From the NCBI GenBank assembly GCA_007922305.1, contig ML677373.1, forward strand, positions 13,918,660 to 13,982,659: a stretch of 64,000 bases of DNA, in the 5' to 3' direction. The notes under the pieces were generated by a model. The model was not told where the DNA came from, searched no databases, and worked only from the letters and a program-made list of their open reading frames with translations. The stretch's first letter is position 1. Every line of letters starts with the position of its first letter. Source of the DNA: Dermatemys mawii (lineage: Eukaryota > Chordata > Testudines > Dermatemydidae). Shown in pieces: positions 27,201 through 40,600 of the stretch. Position numbers and translations under genes: made by a program.

Positions 27201-28622
27201 ACATTGTGAATAATGCACACCTGGTTGGGCTGAGGCTGGGAATCAATCAGCAGGTGAGTCTCCTCCATCGGTGGGGGATGGGCTGTGCTCCGGCCGTAGT
27301 GGGACTGAGCACATGGAGAAGGCAGATGACTCCCCAGCAAGACGCAGCGAAAGACTCCGCCTCCCAAGGTGTGGGTGAGGGGTGCTGAGAGCGCCCTTAG
27401 TAAGGACCGAGTAGGGAAAAATGTTGTGCTGCCGTGGTGCCAGCAGAGGGCACTCCCACGAGGCTGGGTTTGAGGCACAAGGACCATTCAGGCCCCATAG
27501 CTCGTGTCCGTACCTTATAGGTGGACGTGGCTCAGGGAGAGCCCTGTGTCGGGCCCGTGTACTCCAGGCATCAGAATGGTTCCGACAGACCAGAAGGGTT
27601 ATCGCCTCATCGCTGCCTTTGTTTGGCTTGATCCTAGGAATGTCGTACTGCCCTCCCCGTACCCCTCTACCACTGCCTGGGCTCCGTTGGAGGCGGTATG
27701 GTGATGGCTGTGCATGGCGCCCCTGCCATCTTCTCGTCCTTGAGCTTCGAGGGGAAAGCTGCGCTGGAAGCAGTGGCTCAAGAGAAGTGAGGACCAAGGG
27801 CCCTTGAATATCACCGGGAGGAGTCACTTAGCTCAGCTCTGCTGGCAGGCAGCTCCTGCCCCAGCCTCCCCGCTGCGGCAGAGGCAAAGTCTCTCGTTTG
27901 TCTGAGTCCTGGCCCTGTTGCACCCAGGAACCTGTGAAATGCCCCACTGCCCAACCCAGCTCGCCCTGGTCACTGCCGACTCTTGGCTGGAAGGCCTGGC
28001 CTCTCCTTGTTCGGATTAGTGACTGGTGTGTGTCTGTACATAACCAGCCGCCCTCTCCCTCCACCATCCCCTCCACCCCAGCGGTGGCTGCATTTTTGAG
28101 CTGCTGTCCGGGTGTAGTCTGTAAAGTAAAGGTGCTGCTGCTGTATGATAAATCCCAGGCCTGCTCGGCGGGCTCAAAGGCCTGACCCAGGCGCAGTGGG
28201 GAGCAGGGTACATAGGTCTTACTGCTGCAGGCTCTGATTCTACAGCTTGTCTTTTTCTCTCCTGATCCCTTCAAGATGCTCCCTTTTACACGGCACTCCG
28301 ACCATGTTCATAGACATGCTCTCCCAGCCCGACTTCGACAGCTATGACCTCTCGTCTCTCCGGGGAGGTAAGTACAGCAGGACCCACGGTAACTGGCCCC
28401 CGCTGGGTCTCCTCGAGGAAGCCAGCTGGACAAGCAGACACTCATGGGCTAGGCTGTGCAAGCAAATCACTAGTGGGGAAGAAAAATTTGGGACGCAAGC
28501 TCTTTTCATCGCCCTGTTAATTTGATGGTGTGTTTTCCTACCTTGACAATCTTCTGCTCATGATATCCATATTCCTAGCACCCTTCTCTCTTCAGAGCAA
28601 TGGCCTGATGACTTGAAGATTT

Positions 28623-28674
<52 letters not shown>

Positions 28675-31600
28675 TCCAGCTGTTGTGTCTTATCGAAACA
28701 GAGAGGGCATGGGGTATGCTGGAAGGATTGTACTTGTTGGATTTCCATACCTCCATCCACCAACATGTGGCAGCAGACACCTGGTGTACTGTAATTTGTA
28801 CACGTTCCCCAGGGTGATAATGGGCAATGCTGCAAAGGGTAGTGAATTTCCTGCATGTAAAATTCACTGCTTGTTTAGAATTGCTCCCGATGTTTTTAGG
28901 TAGCTGATGTGCAGATCATTTGTATTGGAGCTTTCCCTTCCCTCCCAAAGCATCAGTAATAGAAATGTCCTATAGCAACAGCTGAAGCAAAGAGCGGTGT
29001 CAAGTTTATGGGCAACGTTAGCACTCAGAGACACCTGTGATGGGTGAATTAGAAGTACCTGGGTAGCACATCTGAAACTCCCTGTTATCTGAGGAAGGGG
29101 CCTGACCCTGTCAAGTCTGTTGATTACACTGAAAATTGACATTGTAATGTCTCAGCGTGTGCAATATCAGTCTGATCCTGAACATTGTGTTCTACCCTTC
29201 GCTGTCTCACCATTGAAATAGGTTCTATTGACCTTCCCTCTCCACCATGGAAGTGGTCCCTCCAGGTTAGGATGGAGGCTTGTTGACAGGGCTAGGGTTG
29301 CAGAAGGAAGCTCACCCTGCCATGGTGTGTTTGTTTTGAGCTGAATGAATCTTTTTGCTGGGCTTCATGTTGGAGTGAATCTGCGCTGTAGAATTAACAA
29401 TCCTAACAAGTAAATGAGGCCGACTCCCCAGTGCAGGCCTGGAAATGCACAGCTCTTGTTGCCAGCCTGGGGCTCTGCTTTGGGAATAATTAGTCCCCAT
29501 AGGCATGGAAATGGTAAAGCATGTTGACAGGACCTAGTGCCTCCCAAAGGCTTTGTCAGCCATTAGATCTAACTGAACCGACCCTTTCGGGGGGATTTCC
29601 TACGGAAGGAGAGTCTCCAACATAGTCCTCTTGCCTTCTCTCTTCCAGGAGTCATTGCAGGGTCCCCTGTGCCCCCTGAGATCATGAAGAAGATTATGAC
29701 CAAGATGAATATGCGGGATATTGTGGTGAGTTGCTTTCCATGCTTGGGTTGGGCTGCCTGGATCATCCCCTACTCCCCGCTGAGTGTGACCCGGGAACTC
29801 GAGCATGTGTGACTTGTGTACAGAGCAAAGGAACTGGAGGCTCCCTGAATGACTATGTCCATGTGTGATGGGATGCAGAGGCCTCACTGCTTCCAGCCCT
29901 TCAAGGGGGTACAGGGTAGAATCACCGAGCTGGGTATCAGAGGCCTAACCCATCTGGGGAGGGACACAGGAAACTGCAGGACAGCTACGGTGAGAAGGGA
30001 GACCGTTGCACCCAGCGTGACCGCATTGGGTCATACTCTAGGCTGGGACATGTCTCTGTTTATTTTCTGATTGCAGCAAACAATTCTCTTTTCCCTATTG
30101 CACATGCTGTCTCTGACTTCTCGAGTATAAACACTGAGGAAGACACCTGGCTGTCTCAGAATGGTGTTGTGTTTTGCTGCTGAATCAGCTGATTCCCTTC
30201 ACCAACATGGATGGCACTTGCATGTTCAGTCTTCTGCATGATTCGCACGCATGCCCTGAACCTGAGCATGTGGAGGGTCAGATCCAGTGCCATGTGCACT
30301 GTAGCCCTTCTTGTGTATTCTCTCTCTCTCACACACACACATGGCCATCAGTAAGCATTCATGTGTACCCTCATTCCTGTGCATGAACAACAGGGTGTTC
30401 TGAATGTCCAGGCTGGGCCCATCCGTCATTCAGTGGGTCCTGTGGGGTTTAGCTGATGCATGTTGCAGTATGTTTAGCATAGTGGAGCACTGTAGTCAGC
30501 CCCCATTATCTTTTTAAAAACAGATCTGGGAGTATTTGAAGGCAGGCGAGTGTGCACAACCTGGTTGTTTTGCTTTAAAGGAAGTAACTAGCTGTCTGTG
30601 AAGGCCGAGGAAACAATCTGATGTGGTGGGTTAACCACAGGGGACTAGGCATCAGATTTCTGCTCTTATTGTTAGCAGCTTCAGAACGTGCGGGTACCAG
30701 GAGTTTTGTAGGCCCTGCTGTGTGCTCTGGAATGGAGCAGCATAAAGGCAGTTTGGGGCAACTGCTCTGGAATGGGGCCATGTCTCAAGGGAGCTCTGCG
30801 GCTTTGCTTCTTGTGTGAAGCGGTTAGGGCTGAGTTTAAAACACCAGGGGCCAAACTCAGCTGTGGCATAACTCCATGAATTTCAGTGGGATGGCAGTCA
30901 TTTATTTTACAGCAGGCCTATACTTGGCCTCCCAGGATGTTCCCCACCATTATTACAAGGTGGCCAATACTTGGAGTGTGTGAGTCCCCTCTTCCTGCAC
31001 GGTGGTAGGGCTAATAGTAAACCCCTTTTCTTTAAAATGACTTTGTTCTGAACCTTCAGGCAGGAAAGTGGGGACTAGGGTCTCTTATTGAGCTGTGTAG
31101 CTGGACTCATACCCAGTTTGCAGCATGAGTCACCAGGCCTGAGGCAGAAACTTGGAAATCTGCTGAGTTCATCTTTGCAGCGAGAGCTTTATACAGAAGA
31201 TGTACATAAGAAAATATACAATTTGTTTTCTATATAAGAGTAAGAGGAGTTTTCATCCTCCTAAGAGTCATTTACACTCAGTTACAGAGGAATAAATATA
31301 TATATATTTATATAAATCTTTAGATTAAAAAAATGCAATTAAGTTGAAATTGTGGTATTGTAAAATCCATGACAATAAACCATAGTCATCTTGTTCTCCC
31401 ACTAGGCTTTCTGGTTGAGGGGCAGGGCGAGGAGGAGGAGGACCGGAGAGCAAGATCGCTCCCCAGATATAGGCTGATATGGTACAAACCTCTCCCCTTG
31501 CATGTGTAGGTACTTTGTGAGACCGCCTTCCTGAGGGGTGAGAGGAGAATCCAATCTCCAGGCTATTTCAGTGTTGAGGTTCCCCAACACTAGCAGACCT

Positions 31601-34600
31601 GGTGGACCGTAAGGGAAACTCACTCTCCAGGTTCACCGGACATTGCTTCACCTGTGTCCTCTGCCCTGGCCTGCAGGGATCACCTCCTCAGGTAGGAGGA
31701 GGTTTCTGTCTGCATGAGCTGAGATGGGATGGCTTTCCTGCTGGAGCAGTTGGAGGCCGGGGGAGGGAGGAACCCTTATGGCTTTCTATTCACTTGCGTC
31801 CCCCAGAAGGAGAAGGATGGAGACAAACACCAGGGGACATGGGTTTAGGTTGCCTCTGGGAAGATGACTGTGTTTTACTGGCAGGATCTAGGTTAGCTTG
31901 TCTTAGCATTGTCATGCATAGTTTAGTTTAAAAAAATGCCTCTTTTAAAATACATAGATGTCGGAAAAGATTGAAAAGTTGGATTCCATCCTGCAATCAG
32001 CAGATAGGCGAGGATTGTGAGGAGGCTGGAGGTGATCAGATACATTAGAAATGTCTCTTGACAGATGGTAGAAGCTTATGGGTTGACTTGGATGGAGTCA
32101 GTAGTTTCCTGATTGGTTGAAGCAGCCTGTCACCTGGACAAGCCATACCGGGGCCTGTTAGGGTGGGGCAGGGAGAAAAGAAATCTATGTTTAAAGGTTT
32201 TTCAAGCAGATCCAGGGACTTGAGGCTTTTTCATGGTCTCATGAATTCCATACACCACTGTGAGTCAGGAGACACCTGACCTCCTTTTCAGAGGTGCCAA
32301 ATGACACCAGGCTGATGGGTTCCGTGATCTCGGCTCTTCCACTGTTTTGCTGTGTGACTCTTACCTAAAATTTCAAACTTGGCTGCCTGAGCACACACAC
32401 CTGAGGCCTAGATTGTCAAAAACAACAAGTGATTTTGAGTACCTGGGCTGAGACCCTGCAAAGCAGCCTGATTCTCAGAGCACCTTCCCTCTGAAAATCA
32501 GACCCCCTTAAAGTGTTTCAAGTTGGGCACCTAAAAGGCACAAGTTATTCATAGAGATTAGACCTTAAATCTGCATATATGGGCATCTCAATACATCAGT
32601 ACGTGACTTTCCTCTCAGAGATGCTGAACATCCACAACTCTCCGTGCAAGCTGGGGAAGCTGTAGGTATTTTACCTTGTAAAGATCAGGTCACTTACTTA
32701 GGTACCTTAGAATTGATCTATGTGCCTAACTTGAAGTATTTAGTTTTCACATCTGCGCAACAGGGATAAATTCTCCGACTTGTGAGTTGTGCGAATCAGT
32801 TCACTGATGTTCGGAAATTGCTTTTCTAGAGCACCCTCCACGTGAAAATCTCAAGGCAAAGTATTATCATTGTCATTGTTTTGTTATTCCACCCTTCTGG
32901 AGGAGGGCTCTGGAATGGGGGTTTGGCTTTCTCCTCTTCCTGCCCGAGAAGGGAGTGTCTCCTACATACACTAAATTAAACACTGTGGTTTGGAAAAGTA
33001 AAGTCTCCACTTCCAGTGCGGAAGTCTACCCGCCCTGCCTGGAACGCCTGGTATTTCCATCTGCAATCCATAAAATCTGCTAGCCGTCTAGGAGAACTAT
33101 TATCACACTGGGAAGGGGTAGAAGAGCTGGTGTCTCCTCTGGCACTCAGGACATACAACTTTGTTTTCGCCATCTCTTTATCCAGGGATGTAGAAAACAA
33201 AGTTTGGGCCTGGTGAACTGGGAATTGGATAGTCACAAGTGGCTGCTCCCTCCCCATTTCTGTTAGAGCAGTAAAAGTGATAGTCACTGTTACTTAAGCA
33301 GTGCCAGAAAGGTGCCCAGTGTGTTACAAAGCGAAAAAGAAAAGGTCCCTGTCCACACAGCTGACAAACTTAGAGCCTGATCCAAAGCCCTGTAAAAATG
33401 AATGGGCGTTCTTCCAGTGACTTCAGTGGGCTTTGGATCAAGCCCCAAGACAAACAAAATGCTGAGCAGCAGCTGAGGCGCGAGAGGGCGCAGTGAAACA
33501 TTGGTGAGGTTCTTGGTTTTCTGAATCCTAAAGATAATACACTCAGCAGCTTTCAGCAGGGTCTGTGATGTATTTGCATATTCAGTGTCCGGATTGAGGA
33601 TAAACCGGATCTTTGCTTAGTGGCCAGGCAACCCTATCTCGTGTGTCTCCTTCTCCCTTTCTCCTCCCTGCCTTTACCTTCCTACCTCCTGCACAAACCT
33701 CCTAATTCAAAAACCTATTTGTTGTCTCGGCTCTCCCTTCTCTGGGGCACAGCCCTGGGCTCAGGACACCATGTTCTTTGTTTTCAAATCAGTGCTTTAA
33801 ATAAATAAACAAGCTGCTGAGGCAACCCCTGGAGAGCCAAGTCATCTGAACAAGGTACAAGATGGGTAGCCGTGGTGCCATCTTTCCCCACTGTGCCCTG
33901 CCAGGGGGTTTCAGAGCTGATCTGGAGAGACCTTTGCTAGGATATGAGAGTAGCTCAGGCTCTGCAGCCCAAGCAGTCGCTGGCTCCTTTACTGAGAGTG
34001 CCAGCAAGAATGCAGTGGGGGTCGTGGATGCTTTTCCATTAAAAACTACACTGTGGCCACCAGCCTGTTGCACAGAGCCCACTGCCCAGCTGTCTGAGGG
34101 CAATGATTTTTGGTCATGACCCAGCTTGCCCACATATGGCAGAGGCTAACGGTTGAGTGTCCCATCCCCAATCCCCCAGAAAGGCCTTTTGGGAATTAAA
34201 ACTGGGAAATTTTAGAAAAATAAAAAATTATGATCCCTAATGAAGACAAGACTGTGGGCTAAATCCATCCCTGGTTTGACTCCATTGATTTCATTGGGTC
34301 TGCACCAGGGATGAATTTGGCCTAACCTTTAAGGGTGTGTCTACACAGCAAAGAAAAACCTGCAGCTGGCCTGTGCCAGCCAACGTGGGGCTCGGACTGT
34401 GGGGCTGTTTCATTGCTGTATATCCTTCTGGGCTTGGGTCCTAGAGTTTGGGCTCCAGCCCGAGCCAGAAGTCTTCACAGCAATGAAACAGCCCTGCAGC
34501 CCAAGCCCTGTGAGAGCGAGTCGGCTGGCCTGGGCCAGCTGTGAGTGTTTCTTTGCTGTGTCAACACACCCTAAATAGACATTTCACCTGTACTTACCCT

Positions 34601-37600
34601 CCGAGGCCTGTATTTGAGAGTCTGCTTTTGCTCCATGCAGTTGACGCCATCATGGTTGCTCAGGACAGAATTCCCATCATGGCTCTAGAACAGGGGTGGG
34701 CAAGCTATGGCCCGCGGGCCACATGTGGCCCGCCAGCCATTTTTATCCGGCCCATGAGCTTGCTCCCGGCCGAAGGGCCAGATAGTATGCTGCGGGTTCC
34801 AGTGCTCCTGGGCCGGGTCCGCCCCGCGCTCCCTGGCCGGGGATCGGCTGAGCACGGCGTGAAGGGCCCCGCGCTCCTTGGCTGGGGACCGGCTGAGCCC
34901 GGTGTGCAGGGCCCCGCGCTCCCTGGCTGGGGGCCGGGTTGAGCAGGGACCCGCTGGGCCCCGCCCTCCCTGGCTGGGTGGAGTGCAGGGAGCGGCTGGG
35001 CCCCGTGCTCCATGGCCGGCCGAGCCTGGTGTGCCGCGAGTTCCCGTGCTCGCAGGCTGGGCCCGCCCCGCACTCCCTGGCTGGGGGCCAGGTGGAGCGC
35101 GGGGAGCTGCCGGGCCCTGCATTCCCTGGCCCACAGCCGGGTGAAGCGCAGGGCCCTGCGCTCCCTGGCCCGGTGACAGGGTGGAACGCGAGGAGCCGCG
35201 GGGCCTAGCGCTCTCTGGCTCGGCGGCTGGGTGGAGCGCGGGAAGCCGCGGGGACTGCGTTCCCTGGCCCAGCGCCGGGTGGAGCGCGAGGAGCCGCGGG
35301 GTCGCATGTTCTCTAGCCAGGCCCAGCTGAGGAGCGCCAAGCTGACTAAGGTAAAGGGGGGGTTAGGTGGTGGGGCCCCGGGGGTGGTGGTGGTTAAGTT
35401 GGGGGGATCTCGGGAGGGAACAAAGAACAGGGGGGCTTATATGGGGGTGGGGCCCCGGGGGTGGTGGTTAGGGTGGGGGAGAGCTTGGGAGGGGGCAGTT
35501 GGGACAAAGCAAGGGGGCTTAGATGGGGAGTGAGGTCCTAGGGGGTGGTAGTTAGGGTGGGGGGATCTCGGGAGGGGGCAGTCAGGGAACAAAGAACGGG
35601 GGACTTAGAGGGTAGGGTTCTGGGGTAGCAGTTAGAATGGGGGGGTCTCCAGGGGGGGCAATCAGGGGACAAGGAGCGGTGGGGGGGTTGGATGGGTCAG
35701 GTGTTCTGCGCGGGGCAGTCAGGGGGCGGGAAGTGGGTGGGGGTCAGATGGGGGCGGGACCAGGCTGTTTGGGCACCGCCTTCCCTACCCGGCCTTCCGC
35801 ACAATTTTGAAACCCAATGTGGCCCTCGGGCCAAAAGGTTTGCCTACCCCTGCTCTAGAAGGCTGCAGTGTCAGAGGTTGTGGTGTCATCCACTGCTGCC
35901 AGGGCAATGAAGACTCTTGAAGGGGAGCCAGCCTGGTTGGGGAGGGGGCGTTAAACTAATAGGGAAGGGTGAAAAGAAGGAACAAATGAGCCCTCATCTA
36001 ACCGAAAAGCAAGCTGCCGAGAACAAAATTAATCAAGTCACCAAAGGACGTGAAGAGAAGAAATTTCTAAATTGTTTCTACACCAAGGCTGGAGCTAGGT
36101 ATTAAACTAGAGAAATGGAATTGCTTAGTTGTGAGCATAAATTCGACCCCGTTGGTATTACTGTGACCTGAGGGGAGGAGTCGCATTATTAGAACATAAA
36201 AATCAATGGATATAACCTATTTATAAAGGCTTGAGTGGGCGAAAAGGGAAGGAGAGCAGCATTCTGTCAAAAATGGCATTACCTGTCTCTGAGTCACTGA
36301 CAGTTTAGAAGAAAATGGTCTTGAATGCTAATGGATCAGTGTCCTAACAAATAATACATAGGAAGGGATACTAGTTGGTGTCTGCTATAAATCGCACTAG
36401 AGAAAAGGGTGGCAGGCTCCTTAAGCACTTATCTATATTGTATATGGTGAGGAAACTGCATTATTGAGGGGGTATTCAATCTGATGACCTGTTGGAGAGC
36501 TGACAGAATTAAAATGTTTTCAGAATTTCTAAATATTACAAATGACTTTTCCTGCCTCAAAAAGTGTTGCATCCAATTGAGTGGAGTTCTATATTCAACC
36601 TCATCTTGACAGACAAAGAGGAACTGATCACGTAACTAAAAAGTAATAGCAGCTTAGACACAAATGATCATGATTTGTTCACATTTGTTATGTGCCAATA
36701 GAATAAAGTCCAACCTGTATACTTGGTTCTTCAAAAGGACCAGTTTCATAAAACAATTATGAGCTAAATCACCTGAGAGAGAGAATTTGAACAGAAAAAT
36801 GTGAATGATGATTAGGAATTGTTTGAGACCATTTTACAAAATATCCCAAAAGCCACATTCAATAAAGAAGGCTACACTGGTTAAAAAAGTCGCCTGGCTT
36901 AGAGGGGAAGTGAAAGCACCTATAAAAATAATTCTGTACACCCAAGCCAAATGGAAGAAAAGGGAAGTTGATAATTATGAACATAAATCAAATGGTTCCT
37001 ACAGTTCCTACAATCCTACAGGATTGTAGGAAATTGATAAGGCAAGCAAAAGGACAGAAGGCGAACTCTATGGCCCGCAGAGTTAAGGAATTTAAGTATA
37101 TTTTTAGGAGCAAAAGAATCCCAGCAGTGATACTGGCCTGTTACTAAATGGAAATGGTAAATTGTCAATGATTATGCAGAAAAGACAGAAGTGTTCAACA
37201 AATATTTGTTCCATATTTGGGGGAAAGATAGATGATATAGATGATAAAACAATATCCATTCCAACAGTAATTTGGGAGAATGTTAAAAAGCAGCTATTAA
37301 ACCTAGACATTTTGGAATTGGCTGGTCCAGATAACTTTCATCCAAGAGTTCTCAGACAGCTGGTTGTGGTGCTTTCTGGACCATGTATGTTGATTAACAG
37401 TAAATCTTGGAACACAGGGGAAATTCCAGAGGCCTGGAAGAAAGCTAAAGTTGTGCCAATTTTAAAAAGGGTAATTGTAGGCCTGTGAGCTTGACATCAG
37501 TCCAAAGCAATGTAATGTAATGGCAGATATGGGACTTGATCAATAAAGAATTAAAGGAAGGTAATTAATGCCAATTAATGGAATTATGGATTTATGGAAA

Positions 37601-40600
37601 ATAGATCCCATCAAACTAACTTGATACCACTTTTTGAGATCACAAATTTGGTTGATAGAAGTCATGGTATTGATGTAATAGACTTAAAACTTTTGTAAGG
37701 CATGTGAATTGACGTACCATGTGACATTTTGATTTAAAAAAACCCTAGAAGGATACAAAATTAATATGGCACACAATAGATTAAAAACTGGCCAAATAAT
37801 AGATCTCAAAATGTAAGTGTAAATGGGGAAATAATTTTCTAGTGGGTGTGTTTCTAGTGGGATCCTGCAGGGATCAGGTCTTGGCCCTATGTTAACGTTT
37901 TTATCAATGAGCTGGAAGAAAATTTAATCAGCAATAATTTTATGTTTGCAGCTGACTGCACACAGATTGGGGGAGTGGTAAATAATGAAGGAGAGGTCAC
38001 TGATACAGAGCAATCTGCATTGGTTGGTAAGCAGGGTGCAATCAATCAATATGTTTTTTAATGTGGTCATACATCTAGGTACAAAGAATGTAGGCCACAC
38101 TTGCAGGATAGGGGACTCTATCCTGGGAAGCAGTGTCCCTGAAAAGGACTTGGGGGTCATGGTGGATAATCAGCTGAACATGTGATGCTGTACCCAAAAG
38201 CCAGTGCGATGCTGTAGCCAAAAGAGCTACTGTGATCTTTGTATGTATAAAAGGAATATGGAGTGGGAGTCGGGAGGTTATAGTCAGTCTGTGGCTATGT
38301 TTACACTACCATGATAAGTTCACTTGCGCTATGCAACTTCCAGCGGTTATGAACAATCTCCATTCCTGAGATGTAACTCTGAGGTTCTACTGTAGCGAGA
38401 GACTATTCTATTTATCTTAACAGAGGGAAGATTAAGGAGTGACTTGATCTGTCTGTAAGTACCTATATGGGGAACAAAACTTTGGCAGTAAAGGGCTCTT
38501 CACTCTAGCTCACAAAGGTACAACAAGATCCTATGACTGGAAGTTGAAGCTAGACAAATTCACACTAGAAATGAGGCACAATTTAACAATGACAGTAATT
38601 AACCATTAGAACAACATACTTAGAGTTGCGGGAGATTCTCCTTCACTGGAAATGTTTTAAATCAAAGTTGGATGTTTTTCTAAAAGATTTTCTCTAGTTC
38701 CAACAGAAATTAGCCCAGGACAGTTCTCTGGCCTGTTATACAGGAGGTCAGACTAAATGATTAAAATGCTCTCTTCTGGCTTTATAACTTGTACGTATAG
38801 GTCATGACAGGTAAATGGATTAACTGTTTTGGAGGTGATCCTTAGTCTCAGTAAAGTCCATGGTAAAACTCCCATTGACTTCAGGGGGACCAGGACTTGG
38901 TTTAAGTTTGTGTGAGACTGAAGGAGAAAGAAGAACAGGGTGTGGTTGTGAAAAGCTTTTTACCGGTTTAATGGCGGTTTCCTTTCCTGGGTCTCCTGGT
39001 GGGGAGTTTGCAGCTGCGGAGTGCGGCGGTGTCTCTTATCTGCTGCCCTCGGTACTGAGATGGTGAGTCACAAACCACGTCAGGGCGGGAGCGGCTGGAC
39101 TCCAACCACCTGGGGAAGGGCAAACAGAAAACCCCTAAGCGTCAGAAGGGGACAAACTACCGCTCACCCGGGCAGAGCTGGCAGGGAAGACTGGAAACTG
39201 CATTACTACCAAGTGTCAAGTTATTGGCATTGCCTCTTCTGCCTCACCAGGCACAACTCACCGGGACCTTCCCCCGGTACCTGGTCAGTGGGGGTGGGGG
39301 AACCGGGCACAACTAACCAGGACCTTCCCCTGTACCTGGTCAGTGGGGGTCCCCTGGCACAACTAACTGGGACCTTCCCCTGTACTTGGTCAGCGGGGCC
39401 CCCTCAGCACAACTAACCAGGATCTTCCCCCTCTACCTGATCAGTGGGGGCTCCTGGGCACAACTAACCAGGACCTTCCCTTTGTACCTGGTCAGTGGGG
39501 GCGGGGGAGCCGGGCATAACTAACTGGGACCTTCCTTCTGTACCTGGTCAGTAGGCACCAGATTGGGTAGGAGAGATACAGAAGTGATTGTCTCTTACTT
39601 GCGCAGAGCTGCTAGCTGACAGGAGCAGTGCCAAGGATTGTTGGACAGGGTGAGGTTCTCCAGGCTGCTGAACGGGAAGTTCCCAGGTAGCTGGTTAAGT
39701 TTGTTGTTTTCGATGTGAACGGTCTTCAGTGTGGTCACGCCAGCAAATGCTTTATCTGAAAACTGAAGCACAAGGGGAGATGCCAGTCGCTGTGACTCGG
39801 GCAAGTGGGAGATGTTCTCCATTCCCTTCTTTTCCAGGCCGCCTGTGTTCATGGCTCTTAGTGACAGCAGTGAGGCTGGAGAGAGTGGGGGAGGGTAAGG
39901 AGCAAGGAATCTCCTCCGTGTTCCCCAGGAGGGATTCAGGAGGCAGAAGCATGGAAGGTGTTTTCCTTCTTGAGTGATGGAGTTTAGTTCCTCCCCCATC
40001 AGAGCGACTAAAGCCCAACCCCCTCCACATTTGTTCTTTGCCTTCCCCAGGCCCCTCCATGTAGACCAAAGAAAAGCTGAGGCCTGGCCAGTCCCATTTG
40101 TTTCTAAAGCATGCTGCTCCTCTCTAAATGGGCCGAGACGTTCCCTGAGTACAGACCTTTCCAGGGCTGAAATTCCTCCCAGTGCCCGCGGCGTTCCCGC
40201 TCATGGAACTGTTGATGGAGGGAGTGTTTGTGGAGTCTGAAGGGCCTGTAGGCTTTGGCAGTTCCCTGTGGACTCTGAGTGGAAAGTTACACTTGGCTTC
40301 AGAGCGCTGTAGATGCAGCAGGGCAGGCATCCAGCACCTTGGTTTCCTCACCTCTCTCTCTCCCTCTCCTCCCTGATGGGTTGTTTGCAAGTCTGTGTGT
40401 TCGTGGCCTATGGGCAGGCTTTAAAATAGAGCCCCCTTCACGCACCTGAGAGTACAGTGCGGTGTACCGGAGGGATAAAACTGGCAATTGTGCACCTCCC
40501 ATTATCCGTCTCCCCTTCTTCCCACCCCAATCCTACTTGTCCATAAGCACTTAGTTTGGAAGAACTTGTATAAAATGCAAACCCATCCATGCAAACTTCC

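Noticed and set aside
27638..27720. Apparent frameshift in ACSF2 exon 8 when the start is read as a human-like MVLPSP peptide.
   Set aside because: Using the phase set by exon 7 gives ALPVPLYHC without any frame change.
34705..35340. Long arginine- and proline-rich open frames (211 and 149 codons on the minus strand, others on the plus strand).
   Set aside because: They lie wholly within the GC-rich interior of a non-autonomous hAT element and look like no known protein.
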